Positions 38,391 to 47,456 of a stretch of 64,000 bases of DNA are shown piece by piece (within the stretch, counting starts at the first letter, position 1; every line of letters starts with the position of its first letter). The notes under the pieces were generated by a model. The model saw only the letters and a list, made by a program, of their open reading frames with translations. It was not told the origin of the DNA and ran no database searches. Source of the stretch: AP-15 sp963845735 (GTDB lineage Bacteria > Pseudomonadota > Alphaproteobacteria > ATCC43930 > CGMCC-115725); the NCBI GenBank assembly GCA_963845735.1, contig CAWJTR010000018.1:186001-250000 (forward strand), given 5' to 3'. A program made the translations under genes and the position numbers.

Positions 38391-39059
38391 ATGAAGACCC
38401 GCATCGCGTTGATTCACGCGGTCACCGTCGCGATCGAGCCGGTGCGGGAGGCGTTCCTGGCGCTGTGGCCGGAGGCCGAATGCGGCAATATTCTCGATGA
38501 TACACTGAGCCTCGACCGCGAGCGCGACGGGATGCTGACCGCGGCGATGACGCAGCGCATCCTGGCGCTGGCGGAATATGCCGCCGCGACCGGCGCCGCC
38601 GGCATCCTGTTCACCTGCTCGGCCTTCGGCGAAGCGATCGAGGCCGCCGCGGCGCGCGCCCCGATCCCGGTGCTGAAGCCCAACGAGGCGATGTTCGAGG
38701 CGGCGCTGGCGGCCGGCCGGCGCATCGGCATGCTGGCGACTTTCGCGCCGAGTGTCGCCTCGATGGAAGAGGAGTTCCGCGCGATGGCCGAAACACACCG
38801 TTCCCCGGCGACGATCGAGACCTACTGCGTGCCGGGGGCGATGGCGGCATTGAAGGCAGGCGATGCGGCGACGCATAACGGCTTGCTGGCGCAGGCGGCG
38901 CCGCGGTTTGGCGAGTGCGATGCGGTATTGCTCGCACATTTTTCGACGGCGCGCGCGGCGCCGGTGGTCAGCGCGGTCTTGGATCGGCCGGTTTTGACCA
39001 GTCCCGGCAGCGCCGTCGCCAAGCTCAAGGCGATCATCACCGCGCAGATCGGTACATGA
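38391..39059 (+). CDS. aspartate/glutamate racemase superfamily protein
   Basis: 222 residues of the Asp/Glu/hydantoin racemase fold, cytoplasmic. The first catalytic cysteine is present in GILFTCSAFGEAIEAA. The second, which true racemases carry in the later half, falls at VLLAHFSTARAA, where no cysteine occurs. One-cysteine members of this fold include arylmalonate decarboxylases and many uncharacterised proteins, so plain racemisation is unlikely. A purine- and G-rich site (AAGGAAGCCGGGG) precedes the ATG at 38391. It is transcribed alone between two binding-protein genes on the other strand and may act on the imported compound or on the regulation of that pathway; this is inference. Confidence 0.8.
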   Translation: MKTRIALIHAVTVAIEPVREAFLALWPEAECGNILDDTLSLDRERDGMLTAAMTQRILALAEYAAATGAAGILFTCSAFGEAIEAAAARAPIPVLKPNEAMFEAALAAGRRIGMLATFAPSVASMEEEFRAMAETHRSPATIETYCVPGAMAALKAGDAATHNGLLAQAAPRFGECDAVLLAHFSTARAAPVVSAVLDRPVLTSPGSAVAKLKAIITAQIGT

Positions 39060-39121
39060 ACGAGGTGCCGCTCGTCGCCGCCGAGCGGCCGCCCCGAGGA
39101 TCGAATATCTCGTCGCGGCCC

Positions 39122-40463
39122 CTACCCGTTAGCGTTGTAGATCTTCAGTAGCTCCCCGTGCGCCCATTTGACCGAGTCCTCGGGCGCCATGCCCTGGACG
39201 GCCTTGGTGTACATATCGACGATGATGAATTTGGAGATGGTTTCAGCCGCGGCGCGGCCCGACGGGCCGGCGTAGCCGGCGAAGCGGCCGCTTTCCGCCG
39301 CGGTGCGGAATGGGGCCATGACCGGGTCGATCTTCCACAAATTGTCCTGCTCCCACATCTTCGTGGCGCCAGTCGAAAAACCCTGCTGCGAGGTGAACCA
39401 TAGTTCGTAGATGTCCTTCGACTGAAACCAGCGCAGGAAGTCCTTGGCCGCCTTTTGATTATTCGTATAGGCCGGGATGATGTTCGAAAACGGCACGTGA
39501 TAGCTGAACTGGCCGGCGGGGCCTTTGGGTAGCGGGGCGTGAAACATGTCTTTATACAGCGGCGCGCCGTTCTCGCTGAGATACGTATCGGGTTTGCTTC
39601 GGGCCAGCAAATAGATCGACGCAGCATTGCTGGTAGAGCTGATCGTATTGGAGAGAAAGGCGCGATTGTTGCCGGCATCGTCCCAGGAGAGAGCACCCTC
39701 GTCGAAGCATTCTTTCCAAAATGGAACCGCGAATTTAACCGATTCGACGGTCTCCTTGGTGTTCAACACCACGGTTTTGCCGTCGGCCTCGACCTCTTTG
39801 CCGCCCCATGACCAGAGATAAGGATACCAAAACGCGGGGCCGTCGCCAAAGGCATGGGCGAGCGTCTGGCCATAGGGATGCTGCTTGGGTTTGAGCTGCT
39901 TGCCAACGGCGCGATACTCGTCCCAGGTCTGTGGAAACTTGTCGGGCCCGTAGCCGACCTCTTTGAACCACGATGTCCGGTTGGTCATCAGCACGCCGAG
40001 GATCGTGTATGGCACCGCAATCCATTTCTTGCCGTCATTGGCGACCGCATGCGCGGTTTCGTAATAACCGCCCTGCGCCTTGCCGATCTCCTCGGCGATA
40101 TCGCTGACATCGACGGCGCTGTCGGCGTAGAGCTGGGCCCAGTTGTTGACCGCCATCAGGATGTCGGGGCCGGTTTTCGACTGGATCGCCGAGCTGATCC
40201 GCGCCTGCACGCCGTCGCCGTTGATGGTCTCGACCTCGAGCTTGATGCCGAGGGCTTTCTGGGCTTCGTCGGCGATCTTGCCGCGCAGCAGCTTGTCGGA
40301 AACCGGCACGAAGTCGACGAATTTGAGCCAATGCAGGGTCGTCCCCTGCGCGTAAGCCGGCGCCCGCCCGGAGGCGAGAATTCCGGCGAGACCGCCGGTC
40401 CCCGCGGCCAGCGCACCCGCGCTCGAAAGCTCGTAAAAAGCGGCGGCGAGTTGTGTATTGCAT
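39122..40463 (-). CDS. sugar-type ABC transporter binding protein B1 (frameshifted)
   Basis: About 445 residues, periplasmic, extracellular solute-binding family 1. The signal starts MQYTTRRRF. After a frame break near 40425 it continues ELSSAGALAAGTGGLAGILA and SGRAPAYAQGTTLHW, then FVPVSDKLLRGKIADEAQKA. The centre GQTLAHAFGDGPAFWYPYLW and the end YTKAVQGMAPEDSVKWAHGE match the second binding protein at 44446-45775 almost residue for residue in places, so they are close paralogs. GAGAGGAATAACG precedes the ATG at 40463. It is the last gene of set B and follows the two small secreted-protein genes. Confidence 0.88.
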
Positions 40464-40488
40464 CGTTATTCCTCTCTATACGAGCCTT

Positions 40489-40928
40489 TTACTTAGTTTG
40501 TTTTTGCCAGACCAAATCATAGCTGACAGGGATTACCTATCCTGGCGGGCATGTACCGTGCCGCTGCCGTCTATGCTGCCGCTGAGGTTTATCTCGACCG
40601 GCCGAAGACGCCGGCGAACTCTGGAGCGGCGTAAATCGCATCGCCAGCTCGCCCTGCGGCCCAACCGATCCTTAAGCTTGTCGCTTAGTGGCGGTGGTGT
40701 ACCGCGCTTGATCGTTGTGATGAGAGCGGCCCCGGTCTCCGGTCTCGGCATTGGCCTAGCCGCCCGTTACTCTCAGTGTAGGTTTCATTCACTTTCGCCG
40801 AAGAGACGAACGCGTAGGTGCCGTCAAACGCCGTCGCAGGCGGTCGAAGGCGACGGCGTTTGCGCAAGCGCGACAGCCGAAAAGCCAAAAACTCCAACAA
40901 CCCACAACCATCGAATGCTTTGTTGCAT
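40489..40928 (-). pseudogene. decayed duplicate of the small secreted protein
   Basis: Traces of a full copy of the neighbouring gene at 41036-41464. A start MQQSIRWLWVVGVFGFSAVA LAQ forms a signal peptide, then, after frame changes, TAFDGTYAFVSSAKVNETYT aligns with TAFDGKYRFVSSANVNATYT. Later pieces VGPQGELAM and NLSGSIDGSG and the end SYDLVWQK also align with the intact copy. At least three frame changes are needed, more than in neighbouring genes, so true decay is likely, although sequencing errors cannot be excluded. It lies tail to tail in tandem with the intact copy on the same strand. Confidence 0.65.
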
Positions 40929-41035
40929 GTGCCTGCCCTCGGCGTCCAAGTTTGTTTGCCCCTCCACGTGCGGCCACGTCCGGGGCCTTTTGCAACCGCC
41001 TACTCGCGGAAGGTCAGCGGCGATTTTTATTTCGT

Positions 41036-41464
41036 CTATTTCTGCCAGACGAAATCATAGCTGCATTCATAGCCGCTTTGGCGCACTTGCGCCCTGCCGG
41101 AGGCATCGATATTGCCGCTGACGCTCAGGTCGATCGGCTGGGAGCCGCCTTGATTGGCGGGCGCCAGCGCGCGCATCACCAATTCGCCCTGCGGCCCGAC
41201 CGTTCCCCCGACCCGATAGCCTGTGGCGGTGACATAGTGCACTCGACCGTTGACGACATGGAGCGGCCCGGCTTTCCGGCTCGGGCACTGCCCGGTCTGT
41301 CCCTTCCGCGTCGTGTATGTCGCGTTGACGTTCGCCGACGAGACAAAACGGTATTTACCGTCAAACGCCGTCCCGGCGGTTGAAGCCGGCTGCGCCTGCG
41401 CATTCACGGCAGCAAGCGCGCCGATGAATCCCACGATCCCCAGTAATCCGATCGAGCGTCGCAT
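41036..41464 (-). CDS. small secreted protein of unknown function
   Basis: 142 residues, not assigned to a family. The first 25 residues form a signal peptide (MRRSIGLLGIVGFIGALAAV then NAQAQ). The mature part is rich in beta-type residues, with cysteines in GQTGQCPSRK and SGYECSYDFVWQK that could form one disulfide. The pattern FDGKYRFVSSANVNATY and the phrase VGPQGELVMRALAP suggest a small beta-barrel-like lipocalin or META-type fold, but this is only an impression. GGGAGGGAA precedes the ATG at 41464. It is placed between the ATPase gene and binding protein B1 in one direction, so it may be cotranscribed with the importer. Confidence 0.75.
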   Translation of the reverse strand: MRRSIGLLGIVGFIGALAAVNAQAQPASTAGTAFDGKYRFVSSANVNATYTTRKGQTGQCPSRKAGPLHVVNGRVHYVTATGYRVGGTVGPQGELVMRALAPANQGGSQPIDLSVSGNIDASGRAQVRQSGYECSYDFVWQK

Positions 41465-41504
41465 TTGCCGTTCCCTCCCCGTTATTCAGGAATTTTCCCG
41501 CGAT

Positions 41505-42597
41505 TCAGATCACCGCTTCAGACTCTGCATCGAAGAAGTGCAGCCGCTCCGGGTTCAGCGCCAGCCGCAAGCGGTCGCGGACATTGACCCGCACACTCGG
41601 TTCGACCGAGGCCACCATCATGTGGGGGCCCACCGCCACGTCGAGCAGGATTTCCGAGCCGAGCTTCTCGATGACCTCGACCGCGGCGTCGAAACCCAAT
41701 TCGGCCGGGTCGGCTTCGGAGGCGACATGCAGGTCTTCGGGGCGGATCCCGATCGTGACCTGCTGCCCGGCATAGCGGCCGAGGCGCCCGGCGGTCTGGC
41801 CCGGCACCTTGATGCGGATGCCGTCATCCTCGGCCCACAATGCCCCGTCGGTTTGACGCACCACGACGGTGGCGAAATTCATCGAAGGCGAACCGAGAAA
41901 TCCGGCGACAAAGCGGTTGGCCGGCTCGTTATAGAGTTCGAGCGGCTCGCCGACCTGCTGCACCAGGCCATCGCGCATGACGACGACGCGGTCGCCCAGG
42001 GTCATCGCCTCGACCTGGTCGTGGGTCACGTAGATCGCGGTGGTGCCGAGCCGATCGTGCAATTTTTTGAGTTCGACGCGCATCTGCACGCGCAATTTGG
42101 CGTCGAGGTTCGACAACGGCTCATCGAACAGGAAGACCTGGGGGTGCCGCACGATCGCGCGGCCGAGAGCGACGCGCTGGCGCTGACCGCCCGACAGCTG
42201 TCGCGGCTTGCGCTTTAGCAAATCCTGCATGCCGAGGATTTCGGCCGCTTCCTGCACCCGCTGGGCGATATCGGCGCGGTCGAATTTCCGCATTTTGAGG
42301 CCAAAGGCCATGTTGTCGTAGACGCTCATATGCGGGTAGAGCGCATAGTTCTGGAACACCATCGCGATGTCGCGATCCATCGGCGACAGACTCGTTGATG
42401 ACCTTGTCGTCGATCAGGATGCGGCCCGATGAGATCGATTCGAGCCCGGCCACCATGCGCAACGTCGTCGTCTTGCCGCAACCGGACGGGCCGACCAGCA
42501 CCATGAACTCCTTGTCGCGGATCGACAAATTGACGTCTTTGACGGCGTAGACTTCGTCAAAATTCTTGTTGAGATTCTGGAGGACTACCTCGGCCAT
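41505..42597 (-). CDS. ugpC: sugar ABC transporter ATPase, UgpC/MsmK type (frameshifted)
   Basis: About 363 residues, the ATP-hydrolysing subunit of a CUT1 importer. Walker A is GPSGCGKTTTLRMVAG, the Q-loop is MVFQNYALYPHMSVYDNMAF, the signature is LSGGQRQRVALGRAIVRHPQ and Walker B is FLFDEPLSNLDAKLR, followed by the switch His in TTAIYVTHDQVEAM. The C-terminal 120 residues carry the regulatory OB-like domain of MalK-type ATPases (IGIRPEDLHVASEADP). The frame breaks near 42393 by one extra base (NESSPMDRDIAMVFQ after correction). ATPases of this type often serve several importers, so it may also power set A, which has none. The symbol is family-level. Confidence 0.9.
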
Positions 42598-42617
42598 CGC
42601 TCTCTCGTGTGGTTACG

Positions 42618-43469
42618 CTATCCCTTGACCGAGCCGGTCACGCTGGCGACGTAGTGCTCGACGAAAAAGGAGTAGACAAAGGCGACCGGGATCGAGCCGA
42701 GCAATGCCCCGGCCATCAGCTCACCCCAATAAAACACGTCGCCGCGGATCAGCTCCGAGGTCACCCCGACCGGCACCGTCTTTTCCTCGGGCGAGGAAAG
42801 AAAGACGAGGGCATAGAGAAACTCGTTCCACGACAAGGTGAAGGCGAAGATACCGGCCGATAGGATCCCCGGGACGGCGATCGGAAAGATGATGTACAGC
42901 ATCGCCTTCCAGCGGGTCGCGCCGTCGATGCGGGCGCACTCCTCCAATTCCTTGGGGATGGACTTGAAATAGCCCATCATCAGCCAAGTGCAGAACGGGA
43001 TCAGAAAGGTCGGATAGGTCAGGATCAGGGCCCACGGCGAGTCGCCGAGGCGGAAGTTGCGGATGATGTCGGCGAGCGGAATGAACAGCAGGGTTTGCGG
43101 CACCAGGTAGGTAATAAAGATTGCGGTCCCGAGACTCCCGGCAAATGGGAACCGCAAGCGCGACAGCGCATATCCCGCCAACAGCCCGCAGAACAGCGAG
43201 ATCGCGGTTGCCGACAACGCGATGATCATCGTGTTCAGCATCCAGGTGGTGAACAAGGTCTGCGTCAGCAGATCCCTGATGTGATCCAGGGTCGGATGCC
43301 AGGTCCAGAACGGGTTGTAATTGACCGAGTTCCACGGGCGATAAAGCTCACCATCCGGCCGGATGGTGGTGATCACCATCCAGTAGAACGGGAACAGCAG
43401 CAGCACGATAAAGCTGGTCAGCGGAACGTAAAAGAAAACCCACCGTCGCCAAATCGCGCCCTCGATCAT
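42618..43469 (-). CDS. sugar-type ABC permease B (MalG type)
   Basis: 283 residues, six membrane helices, CUT1 permease. The EAA loop is KELEECARIDGATRWKAMLY followed by IIFPIAVPGILSAG. The N-terminal helix region FIVLLLFPFYWMVITTIRPD and the ending YVASVTGSVKG are typical of MalG-like subunits. It starts three bases after the stop of its partner and ends 20 bases before the ATPase gene, so the set is one transcription unit. Confidence 0.93.
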   Translation of the reverse strand: MIEGAIWRRWVFFYVPLTSFIVLLLFPFYWMVITTIRPDGELYRPWNSVNYNPFWTWHPTLDHIRDLLTQTLFTTWMLNTMIIALSATAISLFCGLLAGYALSRLRFPFAGSLGTAIFITYLVPQTLLFIPLADIIRNFRLGDSPWALILTYPTFLIPFCTWLMMGYFKSIPKELEECARIDGATRWKAMLYIIFPIAVPGILSAGIFAFTLSWNEFLYALVFLSSPEEKTVPVGVTSELIRGDVFYWGELMAGALLGSIPVAFVYSFFVEHYVASVTGSVKG

Positions 43470-43472
43470 GGC

Positions 43473-44414
43473 TCAGTGGACCTCCGCCTTGCGGATGTAG
43501 AAGAGCTGGAAGATGACGACGAGCAGCAGCACCGGGAAGACCGCGAGCGAAATCGTGGCGCCCTGGCTCAACAGCCCGGTGCCGATACCGATCTGGTAGG
43601 CGTAGGTGGCGAAGAGCTGGGTGGCGTTGGCCGGTCCGCCGCCGGTCAAGACGTAAACGAGCTGAAAGTCGGCGAAGGTCTGGATCACCGAGAACAAGGT
43701 TACCACCAAGGTCACCGGCAGCAGCAGCGGCCAAGTCACATGGCGGAATCGCTGCCACGCGCGCGCGCCGTCGATCGCCGCGGCCTCGTGCAACTCTGGG
43801 CTGATCGTCTGCAGGCCGGCGAGCAGAGTGATCGCGTAGAACGGCAACCCGCGCCAGATGTTGACGATGATCACCGAGATCAGCGCCAAATTCGGGTCGC
43901 CCAGCCAATTGATCCGCGCGTGGATCAAGCCGAGCCGGAACAGCCCCCAGTTGATCACGCTGAAGGTCGGATCGAACATCCACTTCCAGGCCAGGGTCGA
44001 CAGTACGGTCGGAATGATGAAGGGCAGCAGGATAAAAGCGCGCGTAAGCGTCTTGCCCCGGAAATTTCGGTTCAGCAGCACCGCCAGCCACAGGCCCAGC
44101 GCGAGCTTGAACACGGTAGCGACAAATGTGTAGACGCAGGTATTCCACACCGCGACACGAAAGATGCCGTCCTGCCAAACGTTCACAAAATTCTGCAATC
44201 CGACGAAATGGCCGGGAACCCCGACCCTGGTGTCGGTCACCGACAACATCACACCCTTGACGAACGGGTAAGCGATAAACAGGCCAAGCAGCGCCACCGT
44301 CGGCAGGAGCAGCAGCGTTGCCAGCCAGCGCTCGTCTTCGAGCAGCCGGGTGATCGGCCCGCGTCTCGGCGAACCGACATAGGTCCTCGGAGCGGCGACG
44401 GTGGTGAAAGTCAT
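43473..44414 (-). CDS. sugar-type ABC permease B (MalF type)
   Basis: 313 residues, six membrane helices, partner of the MalG-type permease. The EAA loop is PELHEAAAIDGARAWQRFRH followed by VTWPLLLPVTLVV, and FADFQLVYVLTGGGPANATQ is the highly conserved C-terminal segment of this subunit. ATG at 44414, about 30 bases after the stop of binding protein B2. It is only moderately similar to permease A of the other set, so the two sets are not a recent whole-operon duplication. Confidence 0.93.
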   Translation of the reverse strand: MTFTTVAAPRTYVGSPRRGPITRLLEDERWLATLLLLPTVALLGLFIAYPFVKGVMLSVTDTRVGVPGHFVGLQNFVNVWQDGIFRVAVWNTCVYTFVATVFKLALGLWLAVLLNRNFRGKTLTRAFILLPFIIPTVLSTLAWKWMFDPTFSVINWGLFRLGLIHARINWLGDPNLALISVIIVNIWRGLPFYAITLLAGLQTISPELHEAAAIDGARAWQRFRHVTWPLLLPVTLVVTLFSVIQTFADFQLVYVLTGGGPANATQLFATYAYQIGIGTGLLSQGATISLAVFPVLLLVVIFQLFYIRKAEVH

Positions 44415-44445
44415 TTCGGGGTCTCCAAGCCGGGCGAGACTGAGG

Positions 44446-45775
44446 TCACGAGTAGACCTTCACCAGTTCGTCATGCGCCCATTTGACCGAGTCCTCGGGC
44501 TTCATGCCCTGTACGGCCTTGGCATACATGTCGACGATGATGTACTTGGTCTGGACCTCGGCGGCCTTCTGGCTCGGCGGCCCGGCGTAGCCCGCGAGCC
44601 GCCCCGCGCCCGGCAGGTATTTGAACGGCTCCATCACCGGGTCGACCTTCCACACCGGGTCGTTCTCCCAATACTTGGTGGCGCCGTCGGTATAGCCCTG
44701 CTGCGAGGTGAACCATTCCTCGAACACCGGCTTCTGAGTGGATCCAGCGCAAGAAGTCCTTGGCCGCCTTCTGGTTCTTCGAATAGCCCATGACCATGTC
44801 GATGAACGGGCCGGGCAGGTTGAAATGCCCGCCGGCGCCGGTGCCGAGCGGCGCGTGCGAGATGTCGTCTTTCATCGGCGTGCCCTTGTCGGTCAGGTAA
44901 GTTTCGGGCTTCTTCTTCGCTTCGAGGTAGATCGAGGCGCCGTTGTTGGTGGCGGCGATGGTGCCGGCGAGGAAGGCGCGGTTGTTGCTCGAATCGTCCC
45001 AGGCGAGCCCGCCCGGATCGCAGCAATCGTTCCAGAACGGAACCGCGAACTTGACCAACTCGATGGTTTCCTTGCTGTTCAGCGCGACGGTCTTGCCGTC
45101 GGCCTCGACCTCCTTGCCGCCCCACGACCACAAATAGGGGTACCAGAAGCCGGGAGCGTCGCCAAAGGTGTGGCCGAGCGTTTGCCCGATCGGATGGCCG
45201 GCGGCCTTCCATTTCTTGCCGGCGTCGTGCCACTCCTCCCAGGTGACCGGGAACTTTTCATAGCCGATGTCGGCGAGCCAGGATTTGCGGTAGCACGACC
45301 AAGCCGCCGCCGACCGCCCAAGGAACGCCGATCCATTTTCCCCGGTAGGTGCCGATGGATCTTGCAAATGTCGTAATAACCGCCTTGCGCGTCGCCGATC
45401 TCGGTCGGCGACATCGCTGACGTCGGCAAGGCTGGTGGCGTAGAGCTGCGGCCAGTTGTTGAGCGCCATGATGATGTCGGGGCCGCTGGCCGACTGGATC
45501 GATGAGGTGACACGGGCCTGGATATCGTTGGCGTTGATCGTCTCGAACCGGATCTTTATGCCGAGCGCCTTCTCGGCCTCGGGCAAGATGTTGCCCCTCA
45601 GGACCTTATCGGAGGCCGGGACGAAATCGGACCACCGCACCCAATGAATAGTGGTCGTCTGGGCATAGGCGGGCGCCCGGCCCGAGGCAAGGATCCCAGC
45701 GAGGCCGCCGCTGCCTGCTGCTATCGCGCCGGCGCCGGAAAGTTTTAGAAGCCTGCGCCGGTCGATCCGAGCCAT
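44446..45775 (-). CDS. sugar-type ABC transporter binding protein B2 (several frameshifts)
   Basis: About 440 residues, periplasmic binding protein close to B1. The signal includes DRRRLLKLSGAGAIAAGSGG and SGRAPAYAQ. The mature part has VPASDKVLRGNILPEAEKAL, GQTLGHTFGDAPGFWYPYLW and GLAWDDSSNNRAFLAGTIAA. Frame breaks occur near 45408, in 45310-45350, and near 44740, after which the end is WFTSQQGYTDGATKYWENDP and VDMYAKAVQGMKPEDSVKWA. The start at 45775 is chosen among three tandem ATGs because AGGGAGGA then sits about six bases upstream. It is the first gene of set B. Confidence 0.87.
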
Positions 45776-45942
45776 CATCATTCCTCCCTAACGTCGAGCC
45801 GCATTGTGCTGGCGGGGGCGATGTTTAGAGCCAACCGTGCGGCGGCACAAGCCGGAACGGGCGAAGCGGCTTGCCCGAGATCGGCAGGTGCGATAAGGGG
45901 TCGCTCGCTTTAATTCGCGGTCACGTCAGGATGGAGAAGCGA

Positions 45943-46512
45943 ATGAGCGAGGCAAAGGGGATTAGTGTTCTCGGCATTTGCGGCAGCTTGCGCAAAGGTT
46001 CTTACAATATGGCGGCGCTGCGTACCGCGATCGAATTGAAGCCGCCCGGGATGACGATCGAGATCGCCGAAATCGCCGCCATCCCGCTCTACAATGAAGA
46101 TGTGCGCGCTCAAGGCTTTCCGCCGCCGGTCGAGACCTTGCGGCGCCAAATCGCCGCCGCCGACGCGCTGCTCTTTGCCACCCCGGAATACAACTACTCG
46201 ATGTCGGGGGTGCTGAAGAACGCGATCGACTGGGCCTCGCGGCCGCCGGATCAACCCTTTGCCGGCAAGCCGGCGGCGATCATCGGCGCCGGCGCCGGAA
46301 TGGCTGGCACCGCACACGCGCAAGGCGACCTGAGGCGCACCTTCGTCTTCCTCGACATCCATCCGATCAACAAGCCCGAGGTGCGGATCGGCCAGGCGCA
46401 CACCAAGTTCGACGCCAATGGCGGTCTGACCGACGAAGCCGCTCGCGGATTTATCCGCGATATGCTGGTGGCGCTCGAGAGCTGGACCCGACAAATTAGC
46501 CGCAAGAACTGA
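45943..46512 (+). CDS. NADPH-dependent FMN reductase family flavoprotein
   Basis: 189 residues with the flavodoxin-like fold of the ChrR/SsuE group, cytoplasmic. The FMN phosphate loop is LGICGSLRKGSYNMAALRTA; the second flavin loop is LFATPEYNYSMSGVLKNAID. Members reduce quinones, chromate, azo dyes or free FMN with NAD(P)H. The ATG at 45943 has GGAGAAG close upstream; an in-frame ATG four codons earlier is also possible. It diverges from binding protein B2 and is followed about 36 bases later by an SDR gene, which suggests cotranscription. Confidence 0.88.
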   Translation: MSEAKGISVLGICGSLRKGSYNMAALRTAIELKPPGMTIEIAEIAAIPLYNEDVRAQGFPPPVETLRRQIAAADALLFATPEYNYSMSGVLKNAIDWASRPPDQPFAGKPAAIIGAGAGMAGTAHAQGDLRRTFVFLDIHPINKPEVRIGQAHTKFDANGGLTDEAARGFIRDMLVALESWTRQISRKN

Positions 46513-46548
46513 GACGGGCGTCAAAGAGCAATTAGCGGGAGGAAAGCC

Positions 46549-47355
46549 ATGGATCTCGATTTCACCGGCAAGGTCGCGCTGATCACCGGGGCCGGCAACG
46601 GCATCGGCCGCGCCACCGCGCTCGGTTTCGCCAAGGGCGGCGCCAAAGTCGTCCTCGTCGATCGCGACGCGACCGGGGGTGAAGCGACCGCCGGAATCAT
46701 CCGTCAACAGGGCGGCGAGGCACGGTTCGTCAGGGCTGACGTCACCAAATCGGCCGAGGTGCGCGACTACGTCAAGGCGGCGCTCGACGCCCATGGCGCG
46801 ATCGACTGCTTTTTCAACAACGCCGGCATCGAGGGCAAATGGGCGCACACCGCCGAACATGACGAGGAGGCGTTCGACCAGGTCATCGCGGTCAACGTCA
46901 AAGGCGTCTTTCTCGGCCTGCGCCATGTGCTGCCGGTCATGCTGCAGCAGCAGCGTGGCGCCATCGTCAACACCGCTTCGGTCGCCGGATTGGTGGCGAC
47001 GCCGGGCATGCCGGCCTATGTCGCCTCCAAACACGCGGTGATCGGGCTGACCAAGACCGCCGCCGGCGAGGTCGCCCGCCAAGGTATCCGCGTCAATGCG
47101 GTGTGTCCCGGCCCGGTCGACACCCGGATGATCCATTCGCTCGAGGCGCAACTCAACCCGGCCGACCCGGCGAGCGTCAGCCGGCGCTATCAGTCGGCGA
47201 TCCCGATGGGCCGCTATGTCACGCCGGATGAAATCGCCAACACCGTCTTATTCCTGTGCTCCGATCTCGCCGCCGCCATTACCGGCGCGCAATACGTCGT
47301 CGATGGCGGGCGCACCGCGGTCGGCGGCGCGGTGACCCAGGCGATACAGAGCTGA
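46549..47355 (+). CDS. short-chain dehydrogenase/reductase (SDR)
   Basis: 268 residues. The cofactor motif is LITGAGNGIGRATALGFAKG, Asp at the end of strand 2 (VVLVDRDATGGE) favours NAD(H), and NNAG, the catalytic Ser (NTASVAGL) and YVASKHAVIGLT follow. The C-terminus ITGAQYVVDGGRTAVGG is typical of the glucose dehydrogenase and 3-oxoacyl-ACP-reductase-like branch. It lies 36 bases after the FMN reductase and about 100 before a glucokinase-type gene. Oxidation of a sugar or alcohol delivered by the nearby importers is plausible but unproven. Confidence 0.9.
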   Translation: MDLDFTGKVALITGAGNGIGRATALGFAKGGAKVVLVDRDATGGEATAGIIRQQGGEARFVRADVTKSAEVRDYVKAALDAHGAIDCFFNNAGIEGKWAHTAEHDEEAFDQVIAVNVKGVFLGLRHVLPVMLQQQRGAIVNTASVAGLVATPGMPAYVASKHAVIGLTKTAAGEVARQGIRVNAVCPGPVDTRMIHSLEAQLNPADPASVSRRYQSAIPMGRYVTPDEIANTVLFLCSDLAAAITGAQYVVDGGRTAVGGAVTQAIQS

Positions 47356-47456
47356 AAGGGGCGGCGGCCGCGGCGGCCGTCCGTGGCGGCGGGCCGGCAA
47401 CTGCGCTATCGTCGCGCCGCATGCCGCGGCCGGAAACCCGGCCGGGAAAGGGAGCC

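Noticed and set aside
41100..41400. Repeats near the small secreted proteins as a CRISPR or tandem array
   Set aside because: The similarity is explained by two tandem gene copies with diverged sequence; there are no regular short repeats and spacers.
43095..44486. 463-residue open frame on plus opposite the set B permeases
   Set aside because: Composition (Gln, Arg, Asp, His rich) is typical of a GC-driven shadow; both permeases on minus have full motifs.
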